Part shown: positions 34,341 to 42,192 of the stretch, in pieces
How positions within the stretch are numbered: the stretch's first letter is position 1
How the letters are laid out: every line of letters begins with the position of its first letter
DNA from: Microbacterium testaceum
Lineage (GTDB): Bacteria > Actinomycetota > Actinomycetes > Actinomycetales > Microbacteriaceae
Length of the DNA stretch: 64,000 nt
Direction: 5' to 3'
NCBI RefSeq assembly: GCF_020781835.1
Contig: NZ_JAJGNJ010000006.1
Location: 186,001 to 250,000 of the forward strand
Notes under the pieces: generated by a model
What the model saw: the letters and a program-made list of their open reading frames with translations, nothing else
Told to the model about the DNA's origin: nothing
Database searches by the model: none
Position numbers and translations under genes: made by a program

Positions 34341-34421
34341 GCGCCGCGGAACCCCACAGCAACGCCTGCGCCGCGGAACCCCACAGCAACGCCGGCGCCG
34401 CGGAACCCCACAGCGGCGCCG
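34341..34421. repeat. 27-bp tandem repeat (3 copies)
   Basis: Three contiguous 27-bp units start at 34341, 34368 and 34395; each opens with GCGCCGCGGAACCCCACAGC and they differ at only a few positions near the end. A partial fourth copy starts at 34422. No spacers, so not CRISPR. Together with the two elements before it and the gltA terminator, this accounts for the 344-base gap between dapD and gltA; no gene is seen there. Confidence 0.85.
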
Positions 34422-34436
34422 GCGCCGCACACCGGA

Positions 34437-34468
34437 ACGCCCCGCCCCTCGGAAGAGGAGCGGGGCGT
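34437..34468 (-). terminator. gltA terminator
   Basis: A 14-bp stem with one mismatch (34437-34450 with 34455-34468) and a GGAA loop, 11 bases behind the gltA stop. Confidence 0.75.
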
Positions 34469-34479
34469 GTCGCGTCGGG

Positions 34480-35778
34480 TCAGACCGCGCCGGGGTAGTC
34501 GCGCTGCGCGGCCCCCGTGTACAGCTGCTGCGGGCGACCGATCTTCGTCTGCGGGTCGGTGATGGCCTCACGCCACTGGGCGAGCCAGCCGGGGAGGCGG
34601 CCGATGGCGAACAGCACCGTGAACATGCGGGTCGGGAAGCCCATCGCCTTGTAGATCACGCCGGTGTAGAAGTCGACGTTCGGGTAGAGGCGACGCTCCT
34701 TGAAGTAGTCGTCCTCGAGCGCGATCTGCTCGAGCTCCTTGGCGAGGTCGAGCAGCGGGTCGCTCACACCCAGGGCCTCGAGCACCTCGTCGGCGGCGCC
34801 CTTGACGAGCTTCGCGCGCGGGTCGTAGTTCTTGTAGACCCGGTGACCGAAGCCCATGAGCTTGACGCCCTGCTCCTTGTTCTTCACGCGCTCGACGAAA
34901 CGCTCGACGCTCTCGCCCGAGTCGCGGATGCGTCCGAGCATCTGCAGCACCGCCTCGTTCGCCCCGCCGTGCAGCGGACCCGAGAGAGCCTGGATGCCGG
35001 CCGAGATCGAGGCGAACTGGTTGGCTCCGGTCGAGCCCACCAAACGCACCGTCGATGTCGAGGCGTTCTGCTCGTGGTCCGCGTGCAGCATGAGCAGCAG
35101 ATCGAGGGCCTTCGTCATGACGGGGTTGACCTCGTAGATCTCGCTCAACACACCGAAGTTCAGCTTGAGGAAGTTGTCGACGAAGCTCAGCGAGTTGTCG
35201 GGGTACAGGAACGCCTGCCCGATGCTCTTCTTGTGCGCGTAGGCGGCGATGACGGGGAGCTTCGCGAGCATGCGCACCGTGTTGAGCTCGACGTGCTCGG
35301 GGTTGTGCGGGTCGGACTCGGACTCGTAGTAGGTGGAGAGGGCCGCGGTGGCCGCCGACAGCACCGACATGGGGTGAGCGGTCGGGGGAAGCGCCGAGAA
35401 GAAGCGCTTGAGGTCTTCGTGCAGAAGCGTGTGACGGCGGATGCGCTCGTCGAAGGCGGCCAGCTCGGATGCCGAGGGCAGCTCGCCGTAGATGAGCAGC
35501 CACGCGACCTCGAGGTACGTGCTGTTCTTCGCCAACTGCTCGATGGGGTATCCGCGGTAGCGCAGAATGCCTTGATCACCATCGATGTAGGTGATGTTCG
35601 ACTTGGTCGAGGCGGTGTTGACGAAACCGTAGTCGAGCGTGGTGTGACCGGTCTGCTTCGTCAGCGAGGCGATGTCGATGCTCGGAACGCCGTCGGTACC
35701 TCGCAGAACCGGGAATTCGGCGGTGGTACCCCCCACCGAGAGGGTGGCCTTGTCCTGCTGCGTGCCCGCGTCGCTCAC
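34480..35778 (-). CDS. gltA: Citrate synthase
   Basis: 432 residues from GTG 35778, with a strong AAGGAGG six bases upstream; the open frame continues to 35829, but the ribosome site decides this start. Family motifs: HADHEQNAST, GPLHGGANEAVL (active-site His), MGFGHRVYKNYDPRA (His and Arg) and VDFYTGVIYKAMG (Asp). It condenses oxaloacetate and acetyl-CoA. Length and layout fit the hexameric Gram-negative/actinobacterial type. Between it and dapC lies a 220-base gap with a TAGGCT -10 candidate near 35920, implying a leader of about 130 nt. Confidence 0.95.
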   Translation of the reverse strand: MSDAGTQQDKATLSVGGTTAEFPVLRGTDGVPSIDIASLTKQTGHTTLDYGFVNTASTKSNITYIDGDQGILRYRGYPIEQLAKNSTYLEVAWLLIYGELPSASELAAFDERIRRHTLLHEDLKRFFSALPPTAHPMSVLSAATAALSTYYESESDPHNPEHVELNTVRMLAKLPVIAAYAHKKSIGQAFLYPDNSLSFVDNFLKLNFGVLSEIYEVNPVMTKALDLLLMLHADHEQNASTSTVRLVGSTGANQFASISAGIQALSGPLHGGANEAVLQMLGRIRDSGESVERFVERVKNKEQGVKLMGFGHRVYKNYDPRAKLVKGAADEVLEALGVSDPLLDLAKELEQIALEDDYFKERRLYPNVDFYTGVIYKAMGFPTRMFTVLFAIGRLPGWLAQWREAITDPQTKIGRPQQLYTGAAQRDYPGAV

Positions 35779-35983
35779 CGCGCCTCCTTGCGATTTCTGG
35801 TCGCCCGTGTGGATCAACCGTGGGAGCACCCGGCGCCCGCGGCCTTCGGCCGGCGTCCGCGTACGGCCCCCGACTCGGCACCCGGCGGAGGGTCACCCGC
35901 TCACAGTGCCTTTACAGCCTAGTAGGGGCGAGAGCGTACAGACGACATCGCCAAAGGATGGGCCTTCTCGATGGAGAGATCCT

Positions 35984-36002
35984 CCTGACCGTGCCGGTCA
36001 GG
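35984..36002 (-). terminator. Short hairpin over the dapC stop
   Basis: A 7-bp perfect stem (35984-35990 with 35996-36002) with a 5-nt loop overlapping the dapC stop codon. Weak by length. Confidence 0.4.
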
Positions 36003-37101
36003 GCGTCAGGCGCTCCGCGGCCGCCGCTATCCGCTCGTCGGCCGCGGTGAGCGAGAACCGGACGTGCTGCGGGAAATGGGCGCCATAGAAGTGGCCCGGA
36101 CCGACCAGGATGCCGAGATCGGCCAGTCTCCCCACGCTCTCCCATGCGTCCCGCCCCTCCGTGGCCCAGAGGTACAGGCCGCCCTCGCTGCGGTCCACGC
36201 GGAAGCCGGCGGCCTCGACCGCGGGCTTGAGCACGGCGCGGCGGCGAGCGTAGCGCTCGCGCTGTTCGCGCACGTGCTCGTCGTCCCCGAGCGCGACCGT
36301 CATCGCCCGCTGGACCGGTGCCGGCGGCATCAGCCCGAGGTGCTTGCGACCGGTCAGCAGGCGGTCCACGAGAACCGGATCCCCGGCGAGGAACGCCGCG
36401 CGGTAGCCGGCCAGGTTCGATTGCTTGCTGAGCGAGTAGACCGAGAGCACCCCGCTGAGGTCGTCACCGACGACCGTGGGATCCAGCACGCTCGGTACGC
36501 CGACGGCGTCCCATGGCGCGTCCCACCCGAGTTCGGCGTAGCACTCGTCGGAGGCGAGCACCGCACCGACTTCGCGCGCCCGCGCGACGGCATCCGACAG
36601 CTCCCGCGTCGACAGCACGCGCCCGTCGGGATTGCCTGGCGAATTGATCCAGACCAGGCGGGTGTTCGCGGGCCATGCGGCCGGATCGTCGGATGCCACG
36701 GGCTCGGCGCCCACGAGTCTGGCCCCGACCTCGTAGGTGGGGTAGGCCGCGCGCGGGTGCACGACCGCGTCGCCGGCCCCCAACCCGAGGAGCAACGGAA
36801 GGAGCGCGACGAGTTCTTTCGACCCGACGGTGGGGAGAACGTGGGCGGGCGTGAGCCCGGGCACGCCGCGACGACGGGCGTACCAGTCGACGATCGCCTC
36901 GCGTAGCGCGGGCGTCCCCATCGTCTGCGGGTAGGCGTGCGCGTCGGTCGCCGCGGCCAGGGCATCGGCCACGACGCCGGGCGTCGGGTCGACGGGCGAA
37001 CCGATCGACAGGTCGACGATGCCCGCGGGGTGACGGCGGGCGCGCTCCGCATACGGCGCGACGGCGTCCCAGGGGTAGTCGGCGAGGTCGGCGACGCCCA
37101 C
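35998..37101 (-). CDS. dapC: Succinyldiaminopimelate transaminase
   Basis: 367 residues from GTG 37101. Class I/II PLP aminotransferase: NSPGNPDGRV, SDECYAELGW, and the PLP lysine in YSLSKQSNLAGYR. Only 3 bases separate it from the ferredoxin stop, so both are co-transcribed from the fdxA promoter; the fdxA-dapC pairing is conserved in actinobacteria and supports the DapC call over other aminotransferases. It transaminates N-succinyl-2-amino-6-ketopimelate. Confidence 0.92.
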   Translation of the reverse strand: MGVADLADYPWDAVAPYAERARRHPAGIVDLSIGSPVDPTPGVVADALAAATDAHAYPQTMGTPALREAIVDWYARRRGVPGLTPAHVLPTVGSKELVALLPLLLGLGAGDAVVHPRAAYPTYEVGARLVGAEPVASDDPAAWPANTRLVWINSPGNPDGRVLSTRELSDAVARAREVGAVLASDECYAELGWDAPWDAVGVPSVLDPTVVGDDLSGVLSVYSLSKQSNLAGYRAAFLAGDPVLVDRLLTGRKHLGLMPPAPVQRAMTVALGDDEHVREQRERYARRRAVLKPAVEAAGFRVDRSEGGLYLWATEGRDAWESVGRLADLGILVGPGHFYGAHFPQHVRFSLTAADERIAAAAERLTP

Positions 37102-37104
37102 GGG

Positions 37105-37425
37105 TCAGTGACTCTGCGGGGGCAGCGCGGAGACGACCGGGTGGTCCTTCGCGATCACGCCGACCTTGGCGGCGCCACCGGGCGAGCCGATGTCGTCGAA
37201 GAACTCGACGTTGGCCTTGTAGTAGTCCGACCACTCTTCCGGCAGGTCGTCCTCGTAGTAGATCGCCTCGACGGGGCACACGGGCTCGCACGCGCCGCAG
37301 TCGACGCACTCGTCGGGGTGGATGTAGAGCGAGCGCTCCCCCTCGTAGATGCAGTCGACGGGACACTCATCGATGCACGCGCGATCCTTGACATCGACAC
37401 ACGGGAGGGCGATCACGTAAGTCAC
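37105..37425 (-). CDS. fdxA: Seven-iron ferredoxin
   Basis: 106 residues from GTG 37425. Cysteines 9, 17, 21, 25, 40, 43, 46 and 50 follow the seven-iron pattern: by analogy Cys9, Cys17 and Cys50 bind the 3Fe-4S cluster and Cys21, Cys40, Cys43 and Cys46 the 4Fe-4S cluster. A C-terminal extension of about 50 residues is typical of the FdxA/FdxC type. Cytosolic electron carrier, partner unknown. Leads the fdxA-dapC unit from a probable leaderless promoter. Confidence 0.95.
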   Translation of the reverse strand: MTYVIALPCVDVKDRACIDECPVDCIYEGERSLYIHPDECVDCGACEPVCPVEAIYYEDDLPEEWSDYYKANVEFFDDIGSPGGAAKVGVIAKDHPVVSALPPQSH

Positions 37426-37431
37426 CGTGTC

Positions 37432-37437
37432 AGTCTA
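37432..37437 (-). promoter_or_regulatory. -10 box TAGACT of fdxA
   Basis: Minus-strand TAGACT ends 6 nt before GTG 37425. The gene at 37872 has the same hexamer at the same distance. Confidence 0.5.
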
Positions 37438-37476
37438 CGCGCGCCCGGGGTGGGGCCCGGGCCGGACACCCCTGTC

Positions 37477-37872
37477 CTAGGCTTCCGGGGCGGTGTGCGC
37501 GCGCAGCTTCGACATGTCCGGCCAGAAGGCCACGAGCGTGAGGAGGATCGGACCGACGAACGTCCAGGCGGTCGCAATCCACTCGGTGTCGGGCGTGGCG
37601 GCCGCCACGATGGCCGAACCGCCGGGGCCGACCTGGGAGAACAGGTACGTGGCGGCGATGATGCCCAGTCCTCCGGCGATCGCGTTGACACGGTCCTGCG
37701 TGAGCGTGCGCAGCGCGATGAGCAGCGCGGCGCATCCGACCGTGGCCAGGATGAGTCCGACCGGGATCACCCCCAGGCGGAAGGCGTGCCCCACGGTCGC
37801 CGCCGTTCCATAGAAGGCGCCGACGAGGAACGCGACGACCCACCCGATGACGCGAACGATCCCTGAACCCAC
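37477..37872 (-). CDS. DUF6113-like membrane protein
   Basis: 131 residues from GTG 37872. Four hydrophobic helices (about 5-25, 33-53, 62-83 and 97-115) and short loops; no catalytic motif. Small four-helix proteins of this kind sit beside fdxA in many actinobacteria; the DUF6113 label is my best recollection and is less sure than the topology. It has its own TAGACT -10 box. Confidence 0.65.
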   Translation of the reverse strand: MGSGIVRVIGWVVAFLVGAFYGTAATVGHAFRLGVIPVGLILATVGCAALLIALRTLTQDRVNAIAGGLGIIAATYLFSQVGPGGSAIVAAATPDTEWIATAWTFVGPILLTLVAFWPDMSKLRAHTAPEA

Positions 37873-37878
37873 GCGGTC

Positions 37879-37884
37879 AGTCTA
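37879..37884 (-). promoter_or_regulatory. -10 box TAGACT, leaderless start of 37872 gene
   Basis: Minus-strand TAGACT ends 6 nt before GTG 37872; no ribosome site between. Confidence 0.5.
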
Positions 37885-37893
37885 GGCACGGCT

Positions 37894-38208
37894 TCATGTG
37901 GCCCAGCCGAGCGCCCGCAGCAGCGCGGCCGTGACCGCGGCTGCCGCCACCACCACGAGGAACGGCGCCCGCATCCACAGCAGCAGCGCCGCGACGATGA
38001 CCGCAGGGACGCGGGCATCGACGACGATCGCGGGTCCCGTGGCCAGGGCCTGCACGACGACGAGCGCCGAGAGCAGGGCGACCGTCAGCAGATCGGCGAT
38101 GCGCGCCGGTCGGGGAGCGTCCACCCAGCGCTGTGGCAGCAGGTACCCGATCGCCTTGAGCGCGAGGCAGAGAACGGATGCCGCCAGCACGGCGGTCCAC
38201 AGGCTCAT
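37894..38208 (-). CDS. azlD: AzlD-family small subunit, branched-chain amino acid exporter
   Basis: 104 residues from ATG 38208. Four hydrophobic helices with the AzlD-type LKAIGYLLPQRW and a late VPAVIVAALL segment. It pairs with AzlC to export branched-chain or related amino acids (family knowledge from BrnFE/AzlCD). Start and azlC stop overlap (ATGA), giving balanced synthesis of the two subunits. Confidence 0.88.
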   Translation of the reverse strand: MSLWTAVLAASVLCLALKAIGYLLPQRWVDAPRPARIADLLTVALLSALVVVQALATGPAIVVDARVPAVIVAALLLWMRAPFLVVVAAAAVTAALLRALGWAT

Positions 38209-38918
38209 GGCATCCCTCCCTCGTCGTCGGCGGCTGCAGGTCGGGGGTCGAGCCACCCGAGCGCGAGGGCGACGCCGGCGGCCGCGATCACCGGGATGCC
38301 GGGCAGGACCCACGGCGTCAGCAGCGCAGCGACCGCCGCTGCGCCGACGGCGACCGCGAGCGGCTGGCGACCGCGAAGCCGTGGCCACAGCAGGGCGAGG
38401 AAAGCGGCCGCCGCCGCGGCATCCAGGCCCCATGCCCGGGGGTCGCCCAGGACGTCGCCGAGCAGAGCGCCCGCGAGCGTCGTCAGGTTCCATCCGACCC
38501 AGATCGCGACGCCGGTGACCCAGAACCCCGCGCGCCGCCCGTCCGGGGTCGACTGGGCGAGCGACACCGCGACCGACTCGTCGATCGTGAACGGGGTCGC
38601 GAGCGCGCGCCGCGCGCGGCCCGGGCCGACCACGGGTGACATGCGCATCGCGTAGGCGGCGTTCCGCACGCCGAGGAGACCCGCCGATGCGATGGCGGCG
38701 GGAGCCGCGGCCACTCCCCCTGCGGCGATCACGCCCACGAACGCGAACTGCGACCCGCCGGTGAACATCAGCAGACTCAACACGCACGTCTGCCACACGT
38801 CGAGACCGGATGCCACCGAGAGTGCGCCGAAGGAGATGCCGTACGCGCTGGTCGCCAGCGCGACGGCGAGTCCCTGGCGCCTCGCCGCATCGAGGGGTGT
38901 TCGATCTATCGAACGCAT
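38205..38918 (-). CDS. azlC: AzlC-family large subunit, branched-chain amino acid exporter
   Basis: 237 residues from ATG 38918. About seven helices; the N-terminal GISFGALSVASGL and FTGGSQFAFVGV motifs mark AzlC/BrnF, and LGVRNAAYAM and PFTIDESVAV follow. The open frame runs upstream to 39248 through the divergent regulator, so the start is placed in the intergenic region. A perfect palindrome (38900-38913) lies over codons 2-7, a likely operator site for the divergent regulator. Confidence 0.9.
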   Translation of the reverse strand: MRSIDRTPLDAARRQGLAVALATSAYGISFGALSVASGLDVWQTCVLSLLMFTGGSQFAFVGVIAAGGVAAAPAAIASAGLLGVRNAAYAMRMSPVVGPGRARRALATPFTIDESVAVSLAQSTPDGRRAGFWVTGVAIWVGWNLTTLAGALLGDVLGDPRAWGLDAAAAAAFLALLWPRLRGRQPLAVAVGAAAVAALLTPWVLPGIPVIAAAGVALALGWLDPRPAAADDEGGMP

Positions 38919-38976
38919 GGACAGAGTCTCGAACGATTGCGTGCGTTCGTCAAATCGAACGATCGCTGAGCATAAT
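38900..38976. promoter_or_regulatory. azlC/regulator divergent control region with TCGAA-type half-sites
   Basis: Contains the palindrome TTCGATCTATCGAA (38900-38913) and two direct copies of TCGAACGAT (38930-38938 and 38955-38963), all sharing the TCGAA core. CATAAT at 38971-38976 is a good -10 box ending 6 nt before the regulator ATG at 38983. A cupin-type XRE regulator usually binds its own promoter, so these are candidate operators (inference). Confidence 0.55.
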
Positions 38977-38982
38977 GAACAC

Positions 38983-39534
38983 ATGACCGATCTCGGCGAC
39001 CGCATCGCGGCGACCCTGCGGCGCGAACGCGAGCGCCGCGAGCTCAGCGTCTCCGAACTGGCGCGCCGCGCGGGCGTGGCCAAGGCGACCGTGTCGCAAC
39101 TCGAGAACGGCGGAGGCAATCCCAGCGTGGAGACGTTGTGGGCGCTGGCCACGGCGCTGGACGTCCCGTTCGCGGTGCTGGTGGACGAAGGCGTCCGCTC
39201 CCCCACCCTCATCCGCGCGGGCGAGGGCACGGCGGCCGTGCCCGCCACGGGCGCCGACTACCTCGCCATCCTGCTCTCGGCGAGTCCGCCGCACGTCCGA
39301 CGCGACATCTACCTCCTGCGCGTGGAGCCCGGAAGCGCGCGCGTCTCGGATCCGCACTCGCGCGGCACCGTCGAGCACTGCGTGCTCGTGAGCGGACGCG
39401 GCCGCGTCGGCCCCGCCGATGCGCCGTACGAGCTGAACCCCGGCGACTACCTCTCGTACCCCGGCGACGCTCCGCACATCTTCGAAGCGCTCACCCCCGG
39501 GACGAGCGCCGTACTGGTGTCCGAGTCGCACTGA
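38983..39534 (+). CDS. XRE-family transcriptional regulator with cupin domain
   Basis: 183 residues from ATG 38983. An N-terminal helix-turn-helix (about 8-60: ELARRAGVAKATVSQLENG) is joined to a C-terminal cupin beta-barrel (about 105-183: DPHSRGTVEHCVLVSGRG and LNPGDYLSYPGDAPHIFEA) that likely senses a small ligand. It lies 64 bases from azlC in divergent orientation, the usual arrangement for a local controller of an amino-acid exporter, so it probably regulates azlCD. Confidence 0.9.
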   Translation: MTDLGDRIAATLRRERERRELSVSELARRAGVAKATVSQLENGGGNPSVETLWALATALDVPFAVLVDEGVRSPTLIRAGEGTAAVPATGADYLAILLSASPPHVRRDIYLLRVEPGSARVSDPHSRGTVEHCVLVSGRGRVGPADAPYELNPGDYLSYPGDAPHIFEALTPGTSAVLVSESH

Positions 39535-39580
39535 CCGGGGCGTGGGTCCACGCACCGCAGCGGGGCGGCGCGCAGCTCCC

Positions 39581-39634
39581 GGTGTCCAGGACACGCCGTT
39601 CGCGGGGCAGGGTCGGCGGCGTGTCTTGGACACC
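39581..39634. repeat. Long intergenic inverted repeat (18-bp arms)
   Basis: Arms 39581-39598 and 39617-39634 pair over 18 bp with one mismatch; loop 18 nt. The arm contains the palindromic word GTGTCCWRGACAC. It lies in the 166-base gap between the regulator and DUF2200. Confidence 0.8.
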
Positions 39635-39688
39635 GAATCATCCGCGGCGCCGAATCGCCCAGCGCTCGCCCACGAGGGCGAGCACGGG

Positions 39689-39694
39689 TAGCGT
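39689..39694 (+). promoter_or_regulatory. -10 box TAGCGT, leaderless start of DUF2200 gene
   Basis: TAGCGT ends 6 nt before ATG 39701, with no ribosome site between. Confidence 0.45.
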
Positions 39695-39700
39695 TCCCGC

Positions 39701-40054
39701 ATGAGCCGAATCTTCGACACCGCGTTCTCCGCGGTCTACCCGCTCTACGTGGAGAAGGTCGAGCGCAAGGGCCGGACGCGTGACGAAGTGGATGCCGTCA
39801 TCCGCTGGCTCACCGGGTTCGACGACGAGGAACTGTCGCGCCACATCGCGGCATCCGTGACGTTCCGCGAGTTCTTCGAGGCCGCCCGGTTGAACCCGCT
39901 GTCGGTGAATGTGACCGGTGTCGTCTGCGGGATCCGTGTCGAGGAGATCGACGACCCGCTGATGTACCGCATCCGGCTGCTCGACAAGATGGTCGACGAG
40001 CTGGCGAAGGGTCGTCCGCTCGCGAAAGTGCTCCGGGAGGGGTCGAGCGCCTGA
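39701..40054 (+). CDS. DUF2200 family protein
   Basis: 117 residues from ATG 39701. It opens with SRIFDTAFSAVYPLYVEKVERKG and includes DEVDAVIRWLTGF and NVTGVVCGIRVEEI, the pattern of the DUF2200 family. Small soluble alpha/beta protein of unknown function; no catalytic motif evident. It stands alone between a long inverted repeat and a bidirectional terminator. Confidence 0.85.
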   Translation: MSRIFDTAFSAVYPLYVEKVERKGRTRDEVDAVIRWLTGFDDEELSRHIAASVTFREFFEAARLNPLSVNVTGVVCGIRVEEIDDPLMYRIRLLDKMVDELAKGRPLAKVLREGSSA

Positions 40055-40077
40055 CCCGACGGTCTTCCCGTTCACGG

Positions 40078-40115
40078 CAACGGCCCCGCACTGCGTGAGC
40101 TGCACGGGGCCGTTG
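40078..40115. terminator. Bidirectional terminator between DUF2200 and typA
   Basis: An 11-bp perfect stem (40078-40088 with 40105-40115) with further partial pairing inside, placed between two convergent stops. Confidence 0.75.
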
Positions 40116-40129
40116 TGGAGGGAGAGCCC

Positions 40130-42043
40130 TCAGGCGTTGGCATCCTGGCGCTTGGCGCGCGAGGCGGCACGGCCGCGCTCGGTCGCGTCTAGCACGACCT
40201 TGCGGATGCGCACCTTCTCGGGCGTGACCTCGACGCATTCGTCGTCGCGGGCGAACTCCAGCGACTCCTCGAGCGTGAGGAAGCGCGGCGGGGTCATCGA
40301 CTCGAAGGAGTCCGACGTCGACGAGCGCATGTTCGTCAGCTTCTTCTCCTTCGTGATGTTCACGTCCATGTCGTCGGCGCGCGAGTTCTCGCCGATGACC
40401 ATGCCCTCGTAGACCTCCTCGGTGGGCTGCACGAAGAAGCTCATGCGCTCCTGCAGCGCGATCATCGCGAACGGCGTCACGACGCCCTGGCGGTCGGCGA
40501 CGATCGACCCGTTCTGGCGGGTCGTGATCGAACCGGCCCAGTCGTCGTAGCCGTGCGAGATGGCATTGGCGATACCGGTGCCGCGGGTGATCGTGAGGAA
40601 CTCGCTCCGGAAGCCGATGAGGCCGCGCGAGGGCACGACGAACTCCATGCGGACCCAGCCGGTGCCGTGGTTGGTCATGTTGTCCATGCGCCCCTTGCGG
40701 GCGGCCATGAGCTGCGTGATCGCTCCGAGGTGCTCCTCGGGCGCGTCGATCGTCAGGTGCTCGTACGGCTCCTTGAGCTTGCCGTCCTCGCCGCGCTTGG
40801 TGACGACCTGGGGCTTGCCCACGGTGAGCTCGAAGCCCTCGCGGCGCATGTTCTCGACGAGAATGGCGAGGGCGAGCTCGCCGCGGCCCTGGACCTCCCA
40901 GGCATCCGGGCGTCCGATGTCGACGACCTTGAGCGAGACGTTGCCGATGAGCTCGCGGTCGAGGCGATCCTTGACCATGCGGGCGGTGAGCTTGTGCCCC
41001 TTGACCTTGCCCATGAGGGGCGAGGTGTTCGTTCCGATGGTCATCGAGATCGCGGGGTCGTCGACCGTGATGGCCGGCAGGGGACGCACGTCCTCGGGGT
41101 CGGCGATGGTCTCGCCGATCGTGATGTCGGGGAAGCCGGCGATCGCGACGATGTCGCCGGGACCGGCGGACTCGGCGGGGAAGCGCTCCAGCGCCTTGGT
41201 CATGAGCAGTTCGGTCACGCGAGCGTTCGAGTGCGAGCCGTCGTGACGCACCCAGGCGACCGTCTGGCCCTTCTTCAGCGTGCCGTTGAAAATGCGCAGC
41301 AGCGCGAGACGACCGAGGAAGGGGCTGGAGTCGAGGTTGGTGACCCACGCCTGCAGGGGCGCCTCGTCGTCGTACGACGGAGCCGGGACGTGCTCGAGGA
41401 TCGCGCCGAACAGCGGCTCGAGGTCGTCGTTGTCGGGGAGGGAGCCGTTGTCAGGGCGGTTCAGCGACGCGGCGCCCGCACGGCCGGAAGCGTACACGAC
41501 CGGGACGTCCAGCAGCGCGTCGACGTCGAGGTCGGGCACGTCGTCCACGAGGTCGGAGGCGAGACCGAGCAGCAGGTCGTGCGCCTCTTCCTCGACCTCG
41601 GCGATGCGCGCGTCGGGACGATCGGTCTTGTTGACCAGCAGGATGACGGGGAGCTTGGCCTCGAGCGCCTTGCGCAGCACGAAGCGCGTCTGCGGCAGCG
41701 GGCCCTCCGACGCGTCGACGAGCAGCACCACGCCGTCGACCATCGACAGACCGCGCTCGACCTCACCACCGAAGTCGGCGTGACCGGGGGTGTCGATGAC
41801 GTTGATCGTCACCGGCACGTCGGTGTGCGCACCGTTGTAGGTGATCGCCGTGTTCTTGGCGAGGATCGTGATGCCCTTCTCGCGCTCGAGGTCGTTCGAG
41901 TCCATCGCGCGCTCCTCGACGTGCGCGTGGTCGCCGAACGAGTTGGTCTGGCGGAGCATGGCGTCGACGAGGGTCGTCTTGCCGTGGTCGACGTGCGCGA
42001 CGATCGCGACGTTTCGGAGGTCAGGACGAAGGGCGTGCGCCAT
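40130..42043 (-). CDS. typA: Ribosome-binding GTPase TypA/BipA
   Basis: 637 residues from ATG 42043. Translation-factor GTPase motifs: [10 protein letters not shown] (G1), the switch region with GITI (G2), DTPGHADF (G3), NKTD (G4) and ASGRAG (G5), followed by EF-G-like domains II, III and V and the TypA-specific C-terminal domain ([32 protein letters not shown]). It acts on 50S assembly and stress adaptation. The open frame extends to 42115, but 42043 matches the family N-terminus. Alone in its unit. Confidence 0.96.
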   Translation of the reverse strand: MAHALRPDLRNVAIVAHVDHGKTTLVDAMLRQTNSFGDHAHVEERAMDSNDLEREKGITILAKNTAITYNGAHTDVPVTINVIDTPGHADFGGEVERGLSMVDGVVLLVDASEGPLPQTRFVLRKALEAKLPVILLVNKTDRPDARIAEVEEEAHDLLLGLASDLVDDVPDLDVDALLDVPVVYASGRAGAASLNRPDNGSLPDNDDLEPLFGAILEHVPAPSYDDEAPLQAWVTNLDSSPFLGRLALLRIFNGTLKKGQTVAWVRHDGSHSNARVTELLMTKALERFPAESAGPGDIVAIAGFPDITIGETIADPEDVRPLPAITVDDPAISMTIGTNTSPLMGKVKGHKLTARMVKDRLDRELIGNVSLKVVDIGRPDAWEVQGRGELALAILVENMRREGFELTVGKPQVVTKRGEDGKLKEPYEHLTIDAPEEHLGAITQLMAARKGRMDNMTNHGTGWVRMEFVVPSRGLIGFRSEFLTITRGTGIANAISHGYDDWAGSITTRQNGSIVADRQGVVTPFAMIALQERMSFFVQPTEEVYEGMVIGENSRADDMDVNITKEKKLTNMRSSTSDSFESMTPPRFLTLEESLEFARDDECVEVTPEKVRIRKVVLDATERGRAASRAKRQDANA

Positions 42044-42155
42044 GGAGGGTCTCCAGGAAAATTCGGGGTGGCGCCCGGAATCGGGCCAGTTCAGTCTACC
42101 GGGCGCACGCGACACCCCCGGCAGGCGGCGTTCAGGAAGCGCGCGGGCACGCGAA

Positions 42156-42185
42156 AGGGGCGGGATCCCTCGGGATCCCGCCCCT
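42156..42185 (-). terminator. Terminator of ABC operon 1
   Basis: A 14-bp perfect stem (42156-42169 with 42172-42185) with a tight loop, 7 bases behind the binding-protein stop at 42193. Confidence 0.85.
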
Positions 42186-42192
42186 CCTGGGC

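Noticed and set aside
34121..34421. Possible CRISPR array
   Set aside because: The 19-bp and 27-bp units are contiguous with no spacers, and no cas genes are present.
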